DNA of 26,432 bases from Dehalococcoidia bacterium (GCA_009784845.1 WQXK01000006.1:1-26432); one strand, 5' to 3'. Positions 1 to 10,313 are shown, numbered from the stretch's first letter. Numbers and translations: made by a program. Notes: generated from the letters alone by a model not told the origin.

Positions 1-269
1 CCCCACCATTGATTTGGCTTATCCGGCTTTGGTTTCCTTTTAGGCGGCGTACGGTTGGCTTTCAAGAGAGAATGGGCTTTAACCAACAGCTGCTGTTCCC
101 TCATCAACCGCAGGATAGGGTTCTTGTTAACATCCAATCCGTCCACATACTTGAGATGAGCCTGAACTCTGCGGTATCCCCAGAATGGATGCTCGGACTT
201 GATGGCTTGTATACGCTGCATAACCAGCCTGTTCCTAGCTATAACCGCATCTGATGTCCGGCGCTTCAT
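1..269 (-). CDS. IS3-family transposase OrfB, N-terminal part (cut by window edge)
   Basis: This is the start of the catalytic subunit of an IS3-family transposase, which would carry the DDE integrase domain. Only the first 89 residues lie in the window. They show the N-terminal helix-turn-helix type region typical of IS3 OrfB: HPFWGYRRVQAHL at about residues 28-40, then a Leu-rich stretch ending LRLMREQQLLV, a basic linker, and NQWWG at the edge, where the integrase core begins. The DDE residues are outside. The ATG at 269-267 overlaps the orfA stop (ATGA), and the frame is -1 relative to orfA, as usual in this family. The protein could be made by re-initiation or as an OrfAB frameshift fusion. 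Whether the element is intact cannot be judged. Confidence 0.85.
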   Translation of the reverse strand, partial: MKRRTSDAVIARNRLVMQRIQAIKSEHPFWGYRRVQAHLKYVDGLDVNKNPILRLMREQQLLVKAHSLLKANRTPPKRKPKPDKPNQWW

Positions 270-535
270 TCCAGACACTCGTTTACTTTTTTGAACTCAA
301 GTGTAAGTTCTCCAACCAAGTGCTTAAGCTTGGCATTCTCCATACGCAAGCTTTCTTCTCTTCTGTCATGGTTATCAAATAGCTGCGGCATTTTCGTCAA
401 AAACTCATCACGCCAACGATAGTATTCAGATTGGCAGATCTGATACTCGTTACAAATATCGGATACTTGCCGGCCTTTTAACCCCTGTAAGACGATTAGT
501 GCCTTGGTCTTGGAATCCCATTTTCTTCGTTTCAT
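266..535 (-). CDS. IS3-family transposase OrfA
   Basis: OrfA is the DNA-binding subunit that recognises the terminal inverted repeats of an IS3-family element. The 89 residues fit the usual 85-105. Residues about 20-45 ([20 protein letters not shown]) form a transposase_8-type helix-turn-helix. Residues about 60-89 are a Leu/Glu/Lys-rich helix ([17 protein letters not shown]), which matches the leucine zipper that lets OrfA dimerise and join OrfB. Near the 3' end a run of six A followed by G lies upstream of the orfB overlap. The ATG at 535-533 has only a poor Shine-Dalgarno match, CAGAGC, which is buried in a hairpin. Confidence 0.88.
   Translation of the reverse strand: MKRRKWDSKTKALIVLQGLKGRQVSDICNEYQICQSEYYRWRDEFLTKMPQLFDNHDRREESLRMENAKLKHLVGELTLEFKKVNECLE
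286..292 (-). promoter_or_regulatory. Possible -1 frameshift site (A6G) joining orfA to orfB
   Basis: On the minus strand the run AAAAAAG sits 18 bases upstream of the orfB ATG. Slippage back by one base here would read [14 protein letters not shown] with no stop, fusing OrfA to OrfB. A6G is a known slippery sequence in IS3-family elements. Here the orfA frame divides it as AAA AAA G rather than the canonical A AAA AAG, so tandem slippage is not ideal, although one lysyl-tRNA on the second AAA could still re-pair perfectly. The function is inferred. Confidence 0.4.
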
Positions 536-536
536 A

Positions 537-554
537 GCTCTGTCATTCCAGAGC
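537..554 (-). promoter_or_regulatory. Hairpin over the orfA ribosome binding region
   Basis: There is a perfect 6-bp stem, GCTCTG (537-542) with CAGAGC (549-554), around a 6-base loop. On the minus-strand transcript the 3' arm occupies the only possible Shine-Dalgarno position, one base from the orfA start codon. IS elements often hide the transposase start in such structures so that read-through RNA from outside is poorly translated. That role is inferred here. Confidence 0.4.
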
Positions 555-565
555 CATTTTATTCC

Positions 566-594
566 CTTAACTTAGACCATGTCTTAGGGGTGCA
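566..594 (-). repeat. Probable terminal inverted repeat of the IS3 element (orfA end)
   Basis: Read on the minus strand towards orfA, the sequence starts TGCACCCCTAAGACATGG at 594. IS3-family ends begin with TG, and the position about 60 bases before orfA is right. The other end lies outside the window, so the repeat cannot be paired and the target duplication cannot be confirmed. The exact boundary is inferred. Confidence 0.4.
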
Positions 595-604
595 GTATAC
601 AAGA

Positions 605-1057
605 ATGACAAATATGACAAAGAGGCTACTGGGCGTACTTCTTACAAGCTTTATGCTTGCAGGTTTGGTGGCATTTGTGGTGCCTGCTGCTGCGGCAAAC
701 ACAACCGAGCCCATGCTTGCGGCAGGCGAATTACATTCCTTAGCTTTGAAAAGCGATGATACGGTCTGGGCTTGGGGATGGAACGAGCTTGGGCAACTGG
801 GCGATGGCACTGACACAAACCGCTCTACGCCAGTACAGGTTTCCAGTCTTGTTCTAATGGATGCCGAGCCGGATCCTACCGATACTACTCCCACCAGCAG
901 CACGCCAGCCGGTTCCTCTTCTCCGACGGCTCCCTCCTCCACCACTGACGAAGGCGGTTCCGGCAGCAACGCACTACTTATAATCGTGATTATCATAGTT
1001 ATAATTGCCGCAGTGGGTGCTGGGATCTACTTCATCATCAAACGCAAGAATAGTTAG
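605..1057 (+). CDS. Secreted, membrane-anchored protein with a single RCC1-type repeat
   Basis: This is a 150-residue exported protein of unknown role. Residues 5-31 form a signal peptide: TKR, then a hydrophobic stretch ending PAAAA. Residues about 38-82 make one RCC1-like repeat ([17 protein letters not shown], then GQLGDGT and RSTPVQV), the blade motif of beta-propeller surface proteins. A Thr/Pro/Ser-rich linker follows (about 87-118). Residues 123-145 are a strong transmembrane helix, and the tail KRKNS should face the cytoplasm. A propeller normally needs about seven blades, so one alone is odd and suggests a contracted or internally deleted gene. The start is uncertain: ATG at 605 or 614, GTG at 590. 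None has a visible Shine-Dalgarno site, and the IS end lies about 10 bases upstream, so expression may be lost. A hairpin terminator follows. Confidence 0.7.
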   Translation: MTNMTKRLLGVLLTSFMLAGLVAFVVPAAAANTTEPMLAAGELHSLALKSDDTVWAWGWNELGQLGDGTDTNRSTPVQVSSLVLMDAEPDPTDTTPTSSTPAGSSSPTAPSSTTDEGGSGSNALLIIVIIIVIIAAVGAGIYFIIKRKNS

Positions 1058-1086
1058 CTTCAAGCGAATAGTTAAAAGAATACCGG

Positions 1087-1116
1087 CAGGTGCGCTCATT
1101 CAGGGCGCACCTGTTT
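1087..1116 (+). terminator. Rho-independent terminator after the RCC1 gene
   Basis: A perfect 9-bp stem, CAGGTGCGC (1087-1095) with GCGCACCTG (1105-1113), encloses a 9-base loop and is followed by a short T run (TTT, then GCG). It lies 30 bases after the RCC1 stop. The weak T tract lowers certainty. It separates this gene from the operon starting at 1260. Confidence 0.6.
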
Positions 1117-1211
1117 GCGTAATAGCCCCTGATGCGCTGATATTGCCTGAGGCTGTAATGTTTCCCAAGGCTTTAAGATTGTCCCAAAATGCAATGTCCG
1201 AGGAATTAAGC

Positions 1212-1251
1212 TATACTGTACCAAATCCACTCAGCTTGGTAATACAAGGAG
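1212..1251 (+). promoter_or_regulatory. Candidate -10 box and strong ribosome binding site for the 1260 gene
   Basis: AAGGAG at 1246-1251 sits 8 bases before the ATG at 1260 and fixes that start. TATACT at 1212-1217 resembles a -10 box, but no good -35 hexamer lies 16-18 bases upstream. The ribosome site is convincing and the promoter only tentative. The rest of the 202-base gap (1058-1259) holds the terminator and nothing else recognisable. Confidence 0.4.
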
Positions 1252-1259
1252 AAACTGTT

Positions 1260-1898
1260 ATGACAACTGCAGACAATGAGGGAATTTTTGAAAACGTATG
1301 GCAAAATGCCTTAGTTAGTATTGAAAACGTCGCGTCCGATGATAATGACCAGCGTTTTCTCAAAGCGCTGGCTATGGGAGGAAGCGTTGCCGCTGAAACA
1401 TTGGTTACAACCAGCCCTGCCATAAAACAACTCTGGGGCGACGGCAACCAACAAACCGCCACCAGTCTCAGCTTGCTCTTTTCGCTGATAATGCTAAGTC
1501 AACTCTACATCGTGGCGAAACAAAACCCGCCGCAGAACTACGTGGCTATGTTACCCAAGGAGGTAACCGCCACACGCATTTTCCATGTGTTTAACGGCAA
1601 TCCGGAAGAATTCTTTCAGGATTTCCGGCACTTTGACGAGCAGTTCAGCTACGACTTGGAAAAGCACAAACATCTGATTCATACAAGCTGCATGATGTTG
1701 TCACGCTGCAGTGAAATCTGTGGGCATCCGTGCGTCAATTGGGAAAAAGTAAAATGGCCTGTGGTTGAGCTGACGCATCTTACCAAGGGCACCATCACCG
1801 ACAGTTCAACTTTGCGCAGCAAGGCGGACGTAGATGCCATGCTGAGCAGCATTGATGCCGGTGCGCAGGCCATGATGAGTTATTACAGCGGAGGATAA
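1260..1898 (+). CDS. Uncharacterised protein with a four-cysteine cluster
   Basis: I do not recognise this 212-residue protein. The N-terminal third is acidic and probably helical. A hydrophobic stretch at about 69-86 (SLSLLFSLIMLSQLYIVA) could be a membrane segment or a buried helix. Near residues 141-158 lies HTSCMMLSRC then SEICGHPC: cysteines at 144, 150, 154 and 158 spaced C-x5-C-x3-C-x3-C, with nearby His 141 and 156, which could bind a metal or an iron-sulphur cluster. No signal peptide is visible. The reading frame stays open upstream to 1005, but the AAGGAG site before 1260 favours this start. Two bases separate its stop from the next gene, whose ribosome site lies inside this gene's last codons, so the two are coupled. 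Confidence 0.75.
   Translation: MTTADNEGIFENVWQNALVSIENVASDDNDQRFLKALAMGGSVAAETLVTTSPAIKQLWGDGNQQTATSLSLLFSLIMLSQLYIVAKQNPPQNYVAMLPKEVTATRIFHVFNGNPEEFFQDFRHFDEQFSYDLEKHKHLIHTSCMMLSRCSEICGHPCVNWEKVKWPVVELTHLTKGTITDSSTLRSKADVDAMLSSIDAGAQAMMSYYSGG
1890..1894 (+). promoter_or_regulatory. Ribosome binding site for the TTG-started kinase-like gene
   Basis: GGAGG lies in the last codons of the preceding gene, 6 bases before a TTG at 1901. No ATG or GTG in the right frame lies nearby with a comparable site, so it supports a TTG start and translational coupling. Confidence 0.6.
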
Positions 1899-1900
1899 TC

Positions 1901-4721
<2,821 letters not shown>

Positions 4722-4733
4722 GGAGCACAGGAT

Positions 4734-5942
4734 ATGACTTACACATTTTGCAATGCACCCAAATATTTCTTTACATCGGAGTCGGTCACCGAGGGTCATC
4801 CGGATAAAATCTGTGACCAGATATCCGATGCCGTGCTGGATGATATTTTGTCGCGCGATCCGCAGGCGCATGTTGCCTGCGAAACCGCCGTTACCAATGG
4901 CTTGGTGTTTGTACTGGGCGAGATTACCACAACAGCCTACTCGGACATAGCCGAAATCGTGCGCAAGGTAATACAGGATATCGGCTATACCAAGCCGGAG
5001 TATGGATTCGAGTACCGCACGTGCGGCGTAATGACGTCAATTAACAAACAGTCCCCAAATATTGCTCAGGGGGTCAACTCCTCAACAGAGTTCAAAAGCG
5101 GCTCCAAGGACGCACTTGACACGCTTGGTGCCGGTGATCAGGGCATGATGGTAGGCTTTGCCTGCAACGAAACCCCTGAGTTGATGCCTATGCCGATTGC
5201 CACGGCCCATAAGCTGACGCAACGCCTGTCTCAGGTGCGCAAGAACGGCACTATTCCCTACCTGCGCCCGGACGGCAAAAGCCAGGTGACCGTAGAGTAC
5301 CAAGACGGCAAGGTCAAACGCATTGACAGCGTGGTTATTGGTGCACAACACGACGGCGGCATCGACCAAGAACAGATTAAGCAAGACGTTCTGCAGCATG
5401 TCGTGCGTCCCGTCATCGCAAATGATCTGCTGGATCGGGATACCAAGTATTATGTCAACGCCACCGGTATGTTTGAACTTGGCGGGCCTGTCTCGGATAC
5501 AGGCTTCACCGGACGCAAGCTGCTGGTGGATACATACGGCGGCATGGCGCGCCACGGCGGTGGTGCTTTCTCAGGTAAGGACCCCACCAAAGTAGACCGC
5601 TCGGCGGCTTATATGGCACGCTACATTGCCAAAAACATGGTAGCCGCAGGTCTGGCAGACAGGCTTGAAATCCAGATATCCTACGTAATCGGCGTGGCAC
5701 GTCCGCTGTCGGTTTCACTGGAAACATTCGGCACGGGAAAAGTGTGCCCGCAAAAACTGGATGAGTTGCTGCAGAAACACTTTGATCTGCGTCCGTCGGC
5801 TATCATCCGCACGTTTGATCTGCTGCGCCCCATTTATCGCCAAACAGCCACTTACGGACATTTCGGGCGCAGTGATATTAATTTGCCTTGGGAAAGAATA
5901 GGCAAAGCTGATATCTTGCGCCGAGAGGGATTCAACAGTTAG
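4734..5942 (+). CDS. metK: S-adenosylmethionine synthetase
   Basis: MetK makes S-adenosylmethionine from methionine and ATP, releasing phosphate and pyrophosphate. The 402-residue protein has the expected length. Family signatures are [12 protein letters not shown] (21-32), [17 protein letters not shown] (125-141, which contains the first signature) and [19 protein letters not shown] (275-293, the second signature and P-loop). ATG at 4734 is preceded by AAGGAG. It lies 12 bases after ahcY, which leaves no room for a SAM or SAH riboswitch. Next to SAH hydrolase it gives two of the steps of the activated-methyl cycle; the homocysteine methyltransferase is not in the window. Confidence 0.98.
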   Translation: MTYTFCNAPKYFFTSESVTEGHPDKICDQISDAVLDDILSRDPQAHVACETAVTNGLVFVLGEITTTAYSDIAEIVRKVIQDIGYTKPEYGFEYRTCGVMTSINKQSPNIAQGVNSSTEFKSGSKDALDTLGAGDQGMMVGFACNETPELMPMPIATAHKLTQRLSQVRKNGTIPYLRPDGKSQVTVEYQDGKVKRIDSVVIGAQHDGGIDQEQIKQDVLQHVVRPVIANDLLDRDTKYYVNATGMFELGGPVSDTGFTGRKLLVDTYGGMARHGGGAFSGKDPTKVDRSAAYMARYIAKNMVAAGLADRLEIQISYVIGVARPLSVSLETFGTGKVCPQKLDELLQKHFDLRPSAIIRTFDLLRPIYRQTATYGHFGRSDINLPWERIGKADILRREGFNS

Positions 5943-6009
5943 AATAGCGGAGAATACTGCTCCCGCGCCAGAGCCCTAACAATACTATTCACGGCGCGAA
6001 AGGAACAGC

Positions 6010-7446
6010 ATGACAGGTAACACTATAAAATTCGGCACAGACGGCTGGCGTGCCGTCATAGCTGATGAGTTTACTTTCGCCAACGTGCGCATCTGTGCCC
6101 AGGCGGTAGCCGACTACCTGCACGAGGCGGGACTTGCGCACAAGGGCGTTGTGATCGGCTTTGACACGCGCTTCGCATCAGACGATTTTGCCAAAACATC
6201 TGCCGAGGTTCTGGCAGGCAACGGCATTCGGGTTTATTTAAGCGACAGTGCCATACTTACACCGGTGCTAAGCTACTCAGTCGCACATCTGCAGGCCGGA
6301 GGCGGCATCGTCATCACAGCCAGCCACAATCCGGGCTCGTGGAACGGCTTTAAGTACAAATCCCCTGACGGCGCCAGCGCCCCGTCTGAAACAGTAGCCC
6401 GTATTGAAGAACTGATTGCCAAATCTCAGCCGCGAAACGTCCGCACGACCAGATTAAGCGACGCAGTAACGCAAGGCTTGGTAACTATAAGCGATTTCAA
6501 ACCGACCTACCGGCGCCAAATTGAAAGTCTGATTGACCTTGATGGCATTCGCTGTGCCGGACTCAAGATTGCCGTGGATTCAATGCACGGGGCGGGATGT
6601 GGCTATTTCAAAATGTTGCTGGGAGAAGACTCAAGCTGCATCAGCGAAATTAAAAGTTCTCCAAATCCGGCTTTCCCCGGCATGAAACAACCGGAGCCTA
6701 TCGGGTCTAACCTAGCAGATCTAAGCGAGCATGTTAAAACCATTGGAGCATCCGTCGGGCTGGCCACCGACGGCGATGCCGACCGCTTGGGCATAATGGA
6801 CGAAAATGGCAACTACGTCACACAACTTCAGGTGTATGCCTTACTGGCACTCTATTTTCTTGAGATACGCGGCGAACGCGGCGCTATCGTCAAAACAATC
6901 ACCACCACCAATATGCTTAACCGCTTAGGTGAGCTTTACGACGTACCTGTTTTCGAAACATCTGTCGGCTTTAAATATGTGGCCCCGGTGATGCAACGCG
7001 AAAATGCCATCATCGGCGGCGAGGAAAGCGGCGGTTACGGCTTCCGCGGACATGTTCCCGAACGCGACGGATTGCTTGCCGGACTGTATTTTCTTGACCT
7101 GATGGCACGCACAGGCAAAACACCGACGCAACTGCTGGACGCCTTATACGATAAAGTTGGCTCGCATTACTATGACCGCCGCGACACTCATTTTGCTGAG
7201 GAGGAACGCATGCTCGTAATACAGCACATGCAGGAGGCCTCCCCCGCCGAACTAAACGGCATAGCTGTTTTACGCAAGGAGACAGAGGACGGCTTCCGTT
7301 TCGTACTGGCCGATGGTGGCTGGTTATTGGTGCGTTTCTCCGGCACGGAACCGCTACTGCGCGTGTATGCCGAAGGCGCCAGCACACAACAAGTGCAAAG
7401 CCTGCTTGATTGCGGCATGCAGTTGGCAGGAATAAAGGAGATTTAA
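6010..7446 (+). CDS. Phosphoglucomutase/phosphomannomutase family protein
   Basis: This alpha-D-phosphohexomutase moves phosphate between C1 and C6 of hexoses through a phosphoserine. The 478 residues show all four domain signatures: the active-site loop TASHNP (103-108, Ser105), the Mg-binding DGDADR (254-259), the sugar-binding loop GGEESGG (336-342) and the phosphate-binding RFSGTEP (442-448). Whether it prefers glucose, mannose or glucosamine phosphates cannot be told; GEESGG and the overall length favour a PGM/PMM over a GlmM. AAAGGA precedes the ATG at 6010. The 67-base gap before it is the largest in this operon, with no clear promoter or terminator. It overlaps the next gene by one base (TAATG), so mutase and isomerase form a coupled pair. 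Confidence 0.95.
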   Translation: MTGNTIKFGTDGWRAVIADEFTFANVRICAQAVADYLHEAGLAHKGVVIGFDTRFASDDFAKTSAEVLAGNGIRVYLSDSAILTPVLSYSVAHLQAGGGIVITASHNPGSWNGFKYKSPDGASAPSETVARIEELIAKSQPRNVRTTRLSDAVTQGLVTISDFKPTYRRQIESLIDLDGIRCAGLKIAVDSMHGAGCGYFKMLLGEDSSCISEIKSSPNPAFPGMKQPEPIGSNLADLSEHVKTIGASVGLATDGDADRLGIMDENGNYVTQLQVYALLALYFLEIRGERGAIVKTITTTNMLNRLGELYDVPVFETSVGFKYVAPVMQRENAIIGGEESGGYGFRGHVPERDGLLAGLYFLDLMARTGKTPTQLLDALYDKVGSHYYDRRDTHFAEEERMLVIQHMQEASPAELNGIAVLRKETEDGFRFVLADGGWLLVRFSGTEPLLRVYAEGASTQQVQSLLDCGMQLAGIKEI

Positions 7447-8513
7447 TGAGCAAGACCAATCTTGACGATATAAGTAATTATACGAAGCTTGATCCTTCCG
7501 ATATGCTGCGTCACTTGCACGACATCCCAACATTATGTTCATACGCGTGGGAACAGGCACAACTCCTGAAACTGCCTGACAGCTACAGCGATGTAAACAA
7601 GGTTGTCGTGTTGGGTATGGGCGGATCCGCTATCGGTTGTGACCTTTTGAGCAGCTTGGTAATCAACGAGTGTCGCGCACCTATTTTTATCAGCCGGGCT
7701 TACACTGCTCCAGCGTTTCTTGATGACAACACATTAGTTATTGCCTCAAGTTACTCCGGTACGACAGAGGAAACCCTATCAGCTTTCACACCACTCATCA
7801 ATAGTGACTGCAAAAAAATAGTGCTGACGTCAGGCGGTCAATTGGCCACATTGGCAAAAGAGCACCATATCCCTGTCTTTATGCTGAACTACCAATCACC
7901 ACCTCGTGCCACCCTTCCATTGAGCTTTCTAGCTCTTCTGGGGATAATCTGTAAGCTGAAGTTGCTTGACGATAAGCATGCCGACGTGGCAGAGACATGC
8001 AATATGCTGCAGGAGTATAGCCAACAGCTAAACGAAAACGCACCGGAGGCAAACAATCAAGCCAAACAGTTAGCGCGCCTTTTATACAATAAAATGACCA
8101 TAATATACGGAGCGGAGCATCTATCTGAGGTAGCCAGACGCTGGCATCTGCAAATCAATGAAAATGCCAAGGCTTGGGCTTCCAGCGCCGCTTTCCCTGA
8201 GTTAAACCATAATGCCACGACAGGATATGAATTTCCAACGGAAATAAGCTTTAATACCCATGTGATAATGTTGCGCTGCCCAAACCTGCATCCACGTGTG
8301 CTCCTGCGCTACGATATCACGGGTCGCATATTAGACAAAGCTGGTATAAAACATACCATCCTTGACGCCAAAGGACAGAGTAAGATTGCTCAGATGTTAA
8401 GTCTTATTCTCCTTGGAGATTATGTCAGCTACTACCTGGCATTGCTTTATGGAATCGATCCATATCCAATCAAAGCCGTAGAATATCTCAGAGCAGAACT
8501 GACCAAAATGTAG
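7446..8513 (+). CDS. Bifunctional phosphoglucose/phosphomannose isomerase
   Basis: This enzyme interconverts glucose-6-phosphate or mannose-6-phosphate with fructose-6-phosphate in the cytosol. It belongs to the SIS-domain PGI/PMI family first described in archaea. The 355-residue protein has GMGGSAIGCD (57-66) and SSYSGTTEETL (101-111), which bind the sugar phosphate, and PELNHN (251-256), where Glu and His act in ring opening and isomerisation. The ATG at 7446 overlaps the mutase stop by one base and has AAGGAG about 6 bases upstream. A longer in-frame reading to 7410 is possible but has no comparable ribosome site and lies inside the mutase gene. It is the last gene before the terminator at 8591. 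Confidence 0.95.
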   Translation: MSKTNLDDISNYTKLDPSDMLRHLHDIPTLCSYAWEQAQLLKLPDSYSDVNKVVVLGMGGSAIGCDLLSSLVINECRAPIFISRAYTAPAFLDDNTLVIASSYSGTTEETLSAFTPLINSDCKKIVLTSGGQLATLAKEHHIPVFMLNYQSPPRATLPLSFLALLGIICKLKLLDDKHADVAETCNMLQEYSQQLNENAPEANNQAKQLARLLYNKMTIIYGAEHLSEVARRWHLQINENAKAWASSAAFPELNHNATTGYEFPTEISFNTHVIMLRCPNLHPRVLLRYDITGRILDKAGIKHTILDAKGQSKIAQMLSLILLGDYVSYYLALLYGIDPYPIKAVEYLRAELTKM

Positions 8514-8590
8514 CGTTTTGGACGCAAGTGATGAAGTACGCAATATAAACTCCACTCGGTTTAGAGAGATGAAAAACCTCGCATAAACCA

Positions 8591-8620
8591 AAAGACCGCC
8601 GGTAATTTCCAGCGGTCTTT
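8591..8620. terminator. Bidirectional terminator between convergent operons
   Basis: A perfect 9-bp stem, AAAGACCGC (8591-8599) with GCGGTCTTT (8612-8620), surrounds a 12-base loop. In either direction the stem ends in a T run with A on the opposite side. It lies 77 bases after the PGI/PMI stop and 31 bases beyond the rpsI stop, so it can end both operons. The remaining 8514-8651 gap holds nothing else I recognise. Confidence 0.8.
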
Positions 8621-8651
8621 GACTTTCCGTATCCCAAATAATGCAGGTGAT

Positions 8652-9047
8652 TTAACGCTTTGTATACTGCGATGCTTTGCGGGCGCGCTTTAGTCCAGCT
8701 TTCTTTCTTTCCTTGGCGCGCGGGTCGCGTGTCAGCAATCCCTCTGAGCGCAAGACCGCTTTGTGATTTTCGTCTTCTTTAAGCAGTGCGCGGGAGATAC
8801 CCAGCGCAATCGCATCAGCTTGCCCTGTAATACCGCCGCCCTCCACTTTCACGACAATGTCATATTTCGTTGTCGTCTGCGTTGCTATAAGCGGCTTTGT
8901 AATGGTCAGGCGATGGTCAATGCGTGTAAAACGCTCCTCATAATTCTGCCCATCGACGAGTATACTACCGCTACCCGGGTTCAATTTAACCTGCGACACG
9001 GCAGTCTTACGTCTGCCGGTACCACTGGAATAAGTTTTCTTTACCAT
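8652..9047 (-). CDS. rpsI: 30S ribosomal protein uS9
   Basis: uS9 sits in the head of the small subunit, and its C-terminal tail reaches the P-site tRNA. The 131 residues show [16 protein letters not shown] near the start, [19 protein letters not shown] in the middle (typical G-x-x-G-Q), and the conserved tail [20 protein letters not shown]. It ends TKR where most bacteria have SKR. I chose ATG at 9047 over the TTG one codon earlier because the GGGGG ribosome site lies 6 bases from the ATG and only 3 from the TTG. It is the last gene of the superoperon and follows rplM by about 11 bases, the usual L13-S9 pair. Confidence 0.97.
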   Translation of the reverse strand: MVKKTYSSGTGRRKTAVSQVKLNPGSGSILVDGQNYEERFTRIDHRLTITKPLIATQTTTKYDIVVKVEGGGITGQADAIALGISRALLKEDENHKAVLRSEGLLTRDPRAKERKKAGLKRARKASQYTKR

Positions 9048-9058
9048 CAATATCCCCC

Positions 9059-9490
9059 TTAAGCCTCAGCCTGCTTGGCGACTGCAATATTACCATGCGG
9101 ATGCTCCGCACCTGCATAGACTTTCAATTTTTTGAGCATAGCATCACCCAGTTTATTCTGGGGCAGCATACCTCTTACGGCATGCTCAATAACCATCTCG
9201 GGCTTTTTGCTCAGCACCTCAGATAGCGCTACGCTGCGGAAACCACCCGGGTATCCTGAGTGCCTGTAATACATTTTCTGCTCTAATTTTTTGCCTGTCA
9301 CCTTAATCTTAGACGCATTGATGACTACCACATAATCACCGGTGTCCAGGTGTCGCGTGAACATAGCCTTGTTCTTTCCCATAAGGATTTTAGTCGCCTC
9401 AGTGGCGATTTCGCCCAGCACCTGATCCGCGGCATCAATAACATGCCATTCGCGTTTAATTTCTTTTGCCTTAACAGAATAGGTTTTCAT
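9059..9490 (-). CDS. rplM: 50S ribosomal protein uL13
   Basis: uL13 is an early-assembling large-subunit protein. The 143-residue protein matches the usual length. It carries [17 protein letters not shown] at the start, the [20 protein letters not shown] block, and the diagnostic [10 protein letters not shown] with [12 protein letters not shown]. Its ATG at 9490-9488 overlaps the truA stop by one base, so translation of the two is probably coupled. It is normally paired with rpsI, as here. Confidence 0.97.
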   Translation of the reverse strand: MKTYSVKAKEIKREWHVIDAADQVLGEIATEATKILMGKNKAMFTRHLDTGDYVVVINASKIKVTGKKLEQKMYYRHSGYPGGFRSVALSEVLSKKPEMVIEHAVRGMLPQNKLGDAMLKKLKVYAGAEHPHGNIAVAKQAEA

Positions 9491-10313
9491 TAAAAGCCTT
9501 CCTCGTAATACACACTATTCAAATACAAGCCACAGCTGGGCACCGTAGGTCCAGCCAGACCAAATTCGCAAGTGTTAATTATACCCTGAAACTCATTTAG
9601 TGTCATCTTGCCCTGCCCAATTCGCAAAAGAGCACCCACCGTATTACGCACCTGATGCAGTAAAAAGGCACTGGCAACCATGCGTACAATCACCATCTCA
9701 CCTTCACGCCGCACCGAGGCATGATACATATGGCGCACCGTAGTGCGTTCCTCATCCTCCATGCTCGAGGCAAACGGGGCAAAATCATGCACGCCCAAAA
9801 GCATTGAACTCGCCTGATTCATAGCCTCAATATCCAACTCACCAGCCACGCGATGGGCACGCTCATTCCACAAAGGAGAGCGCACAGACGTATTTAAGAT
9901 AAAATACTCGTACTCACGCCTGCTGGCATGGCGCCGCGGATCAAAAGCCATCTCTACCCTGCGGGCTGTTTTCACCGCAATATCAGGCGGTAGAAAATGG
10001 TTCATACCGCTGACAAATGCCTTTTCCTCAAGCGCTGATGCCGTAGCAAATGATACCACCTGACCTTTGGCATGCACGCCGGCATCGGTACGACCGGCAT
10101 CGTGACACGAATATCCTCACCGGTCAGCCGGTTCAGTGCCTTCTCAATTTTTGACTGCACCGTCGCCATATGCGGCTGCCACTGCGAGCCGGCATAGTGG
10201 GTGCCATCATACTCAAGCACCAGCGCTAAGCGCACCAAAGATGTGGTATGAACCAAATCCGGCACCGGCATAAAAACGTCCGGCGGCGCAGAAAGCGTTG
10301 GAGAAAGAGGCAT
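9490..10313 (-). pseudogene. truA: tRNA pseudouridine synthase TruA, split by an apparent frameshift
   Basis: TruA makes pseudouridine at positions 38-40 of tRNA anticodon arms. The gene is in two frames. The first part (10313 to about 10101) encodes VRLALVLEYDGTHYAGSQWQ (27-46) and TVQSKIEKALNRLTGEDIRVT (51-71). The second, open from about 10098 to 9490, encodes the catalytic motif AGRTDAGVHAKGQ, then RREYEYFILN, FAPFAS and HQVRNTVGALLRIGQGKM. One missing base near 10099-10101, directly before the catalytic-motif codons, explains the split; repaired, the protein would have about 274 residues. Left unrepaired, the first frame ends at 10002 after 103 residues, and the second could start only at a GTG (10077) that lacks the catalytic Asp. 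No slippery sequence is visible. It may be a sequencing error or a true mutation. The N-terminus has about 26 extra residues, so a start at 10271 is possible. Confidence 0.88.

Noticed and set aside
9..254. Plus-strand open frame opposite orfB
   Set aside because: It is the shadow of IS3 OrfB, whose conserved HPFWGYRRV region is on the minus strand.
559..996. 145-codon minus-strand frame opposite the RCC1 gene
   Set aside because: The plus-strand product has a signal peptide, RCC1 motif and anchor; the antisense product is low-complexity (Val/Ser/Pro) and arises from the repetitive Thr/Pro linker.
1005..1259. N-terminal extension of the 1260 gene
   Set aside because: The frame is open, but it crosses the terminator hairpin and overlaps the RCC1 gene, and the AAGGAG site lies just before 1260.
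4722..4733. SAM or SAH riboswitch before metK/ahcY
   Set aside because: Only 12 bases lie before metK, and ahcY overlaps the preceding gene, so there is no room for an aptamer in either place.
5943..6009. Promoter or terminator before the phosphohexomutase
   Set aside because: I found only a weak GCGCC/GGCGC pairing over a long loop and no convincing -35/-10 pair.
10095..10105. Programmed frameshift in truA
   Set aside because: A -1 shift would restore the motif, but no slippery heptamer or following stem is visible, and the family does not use recoding; mutation or sequencing error is simpler.
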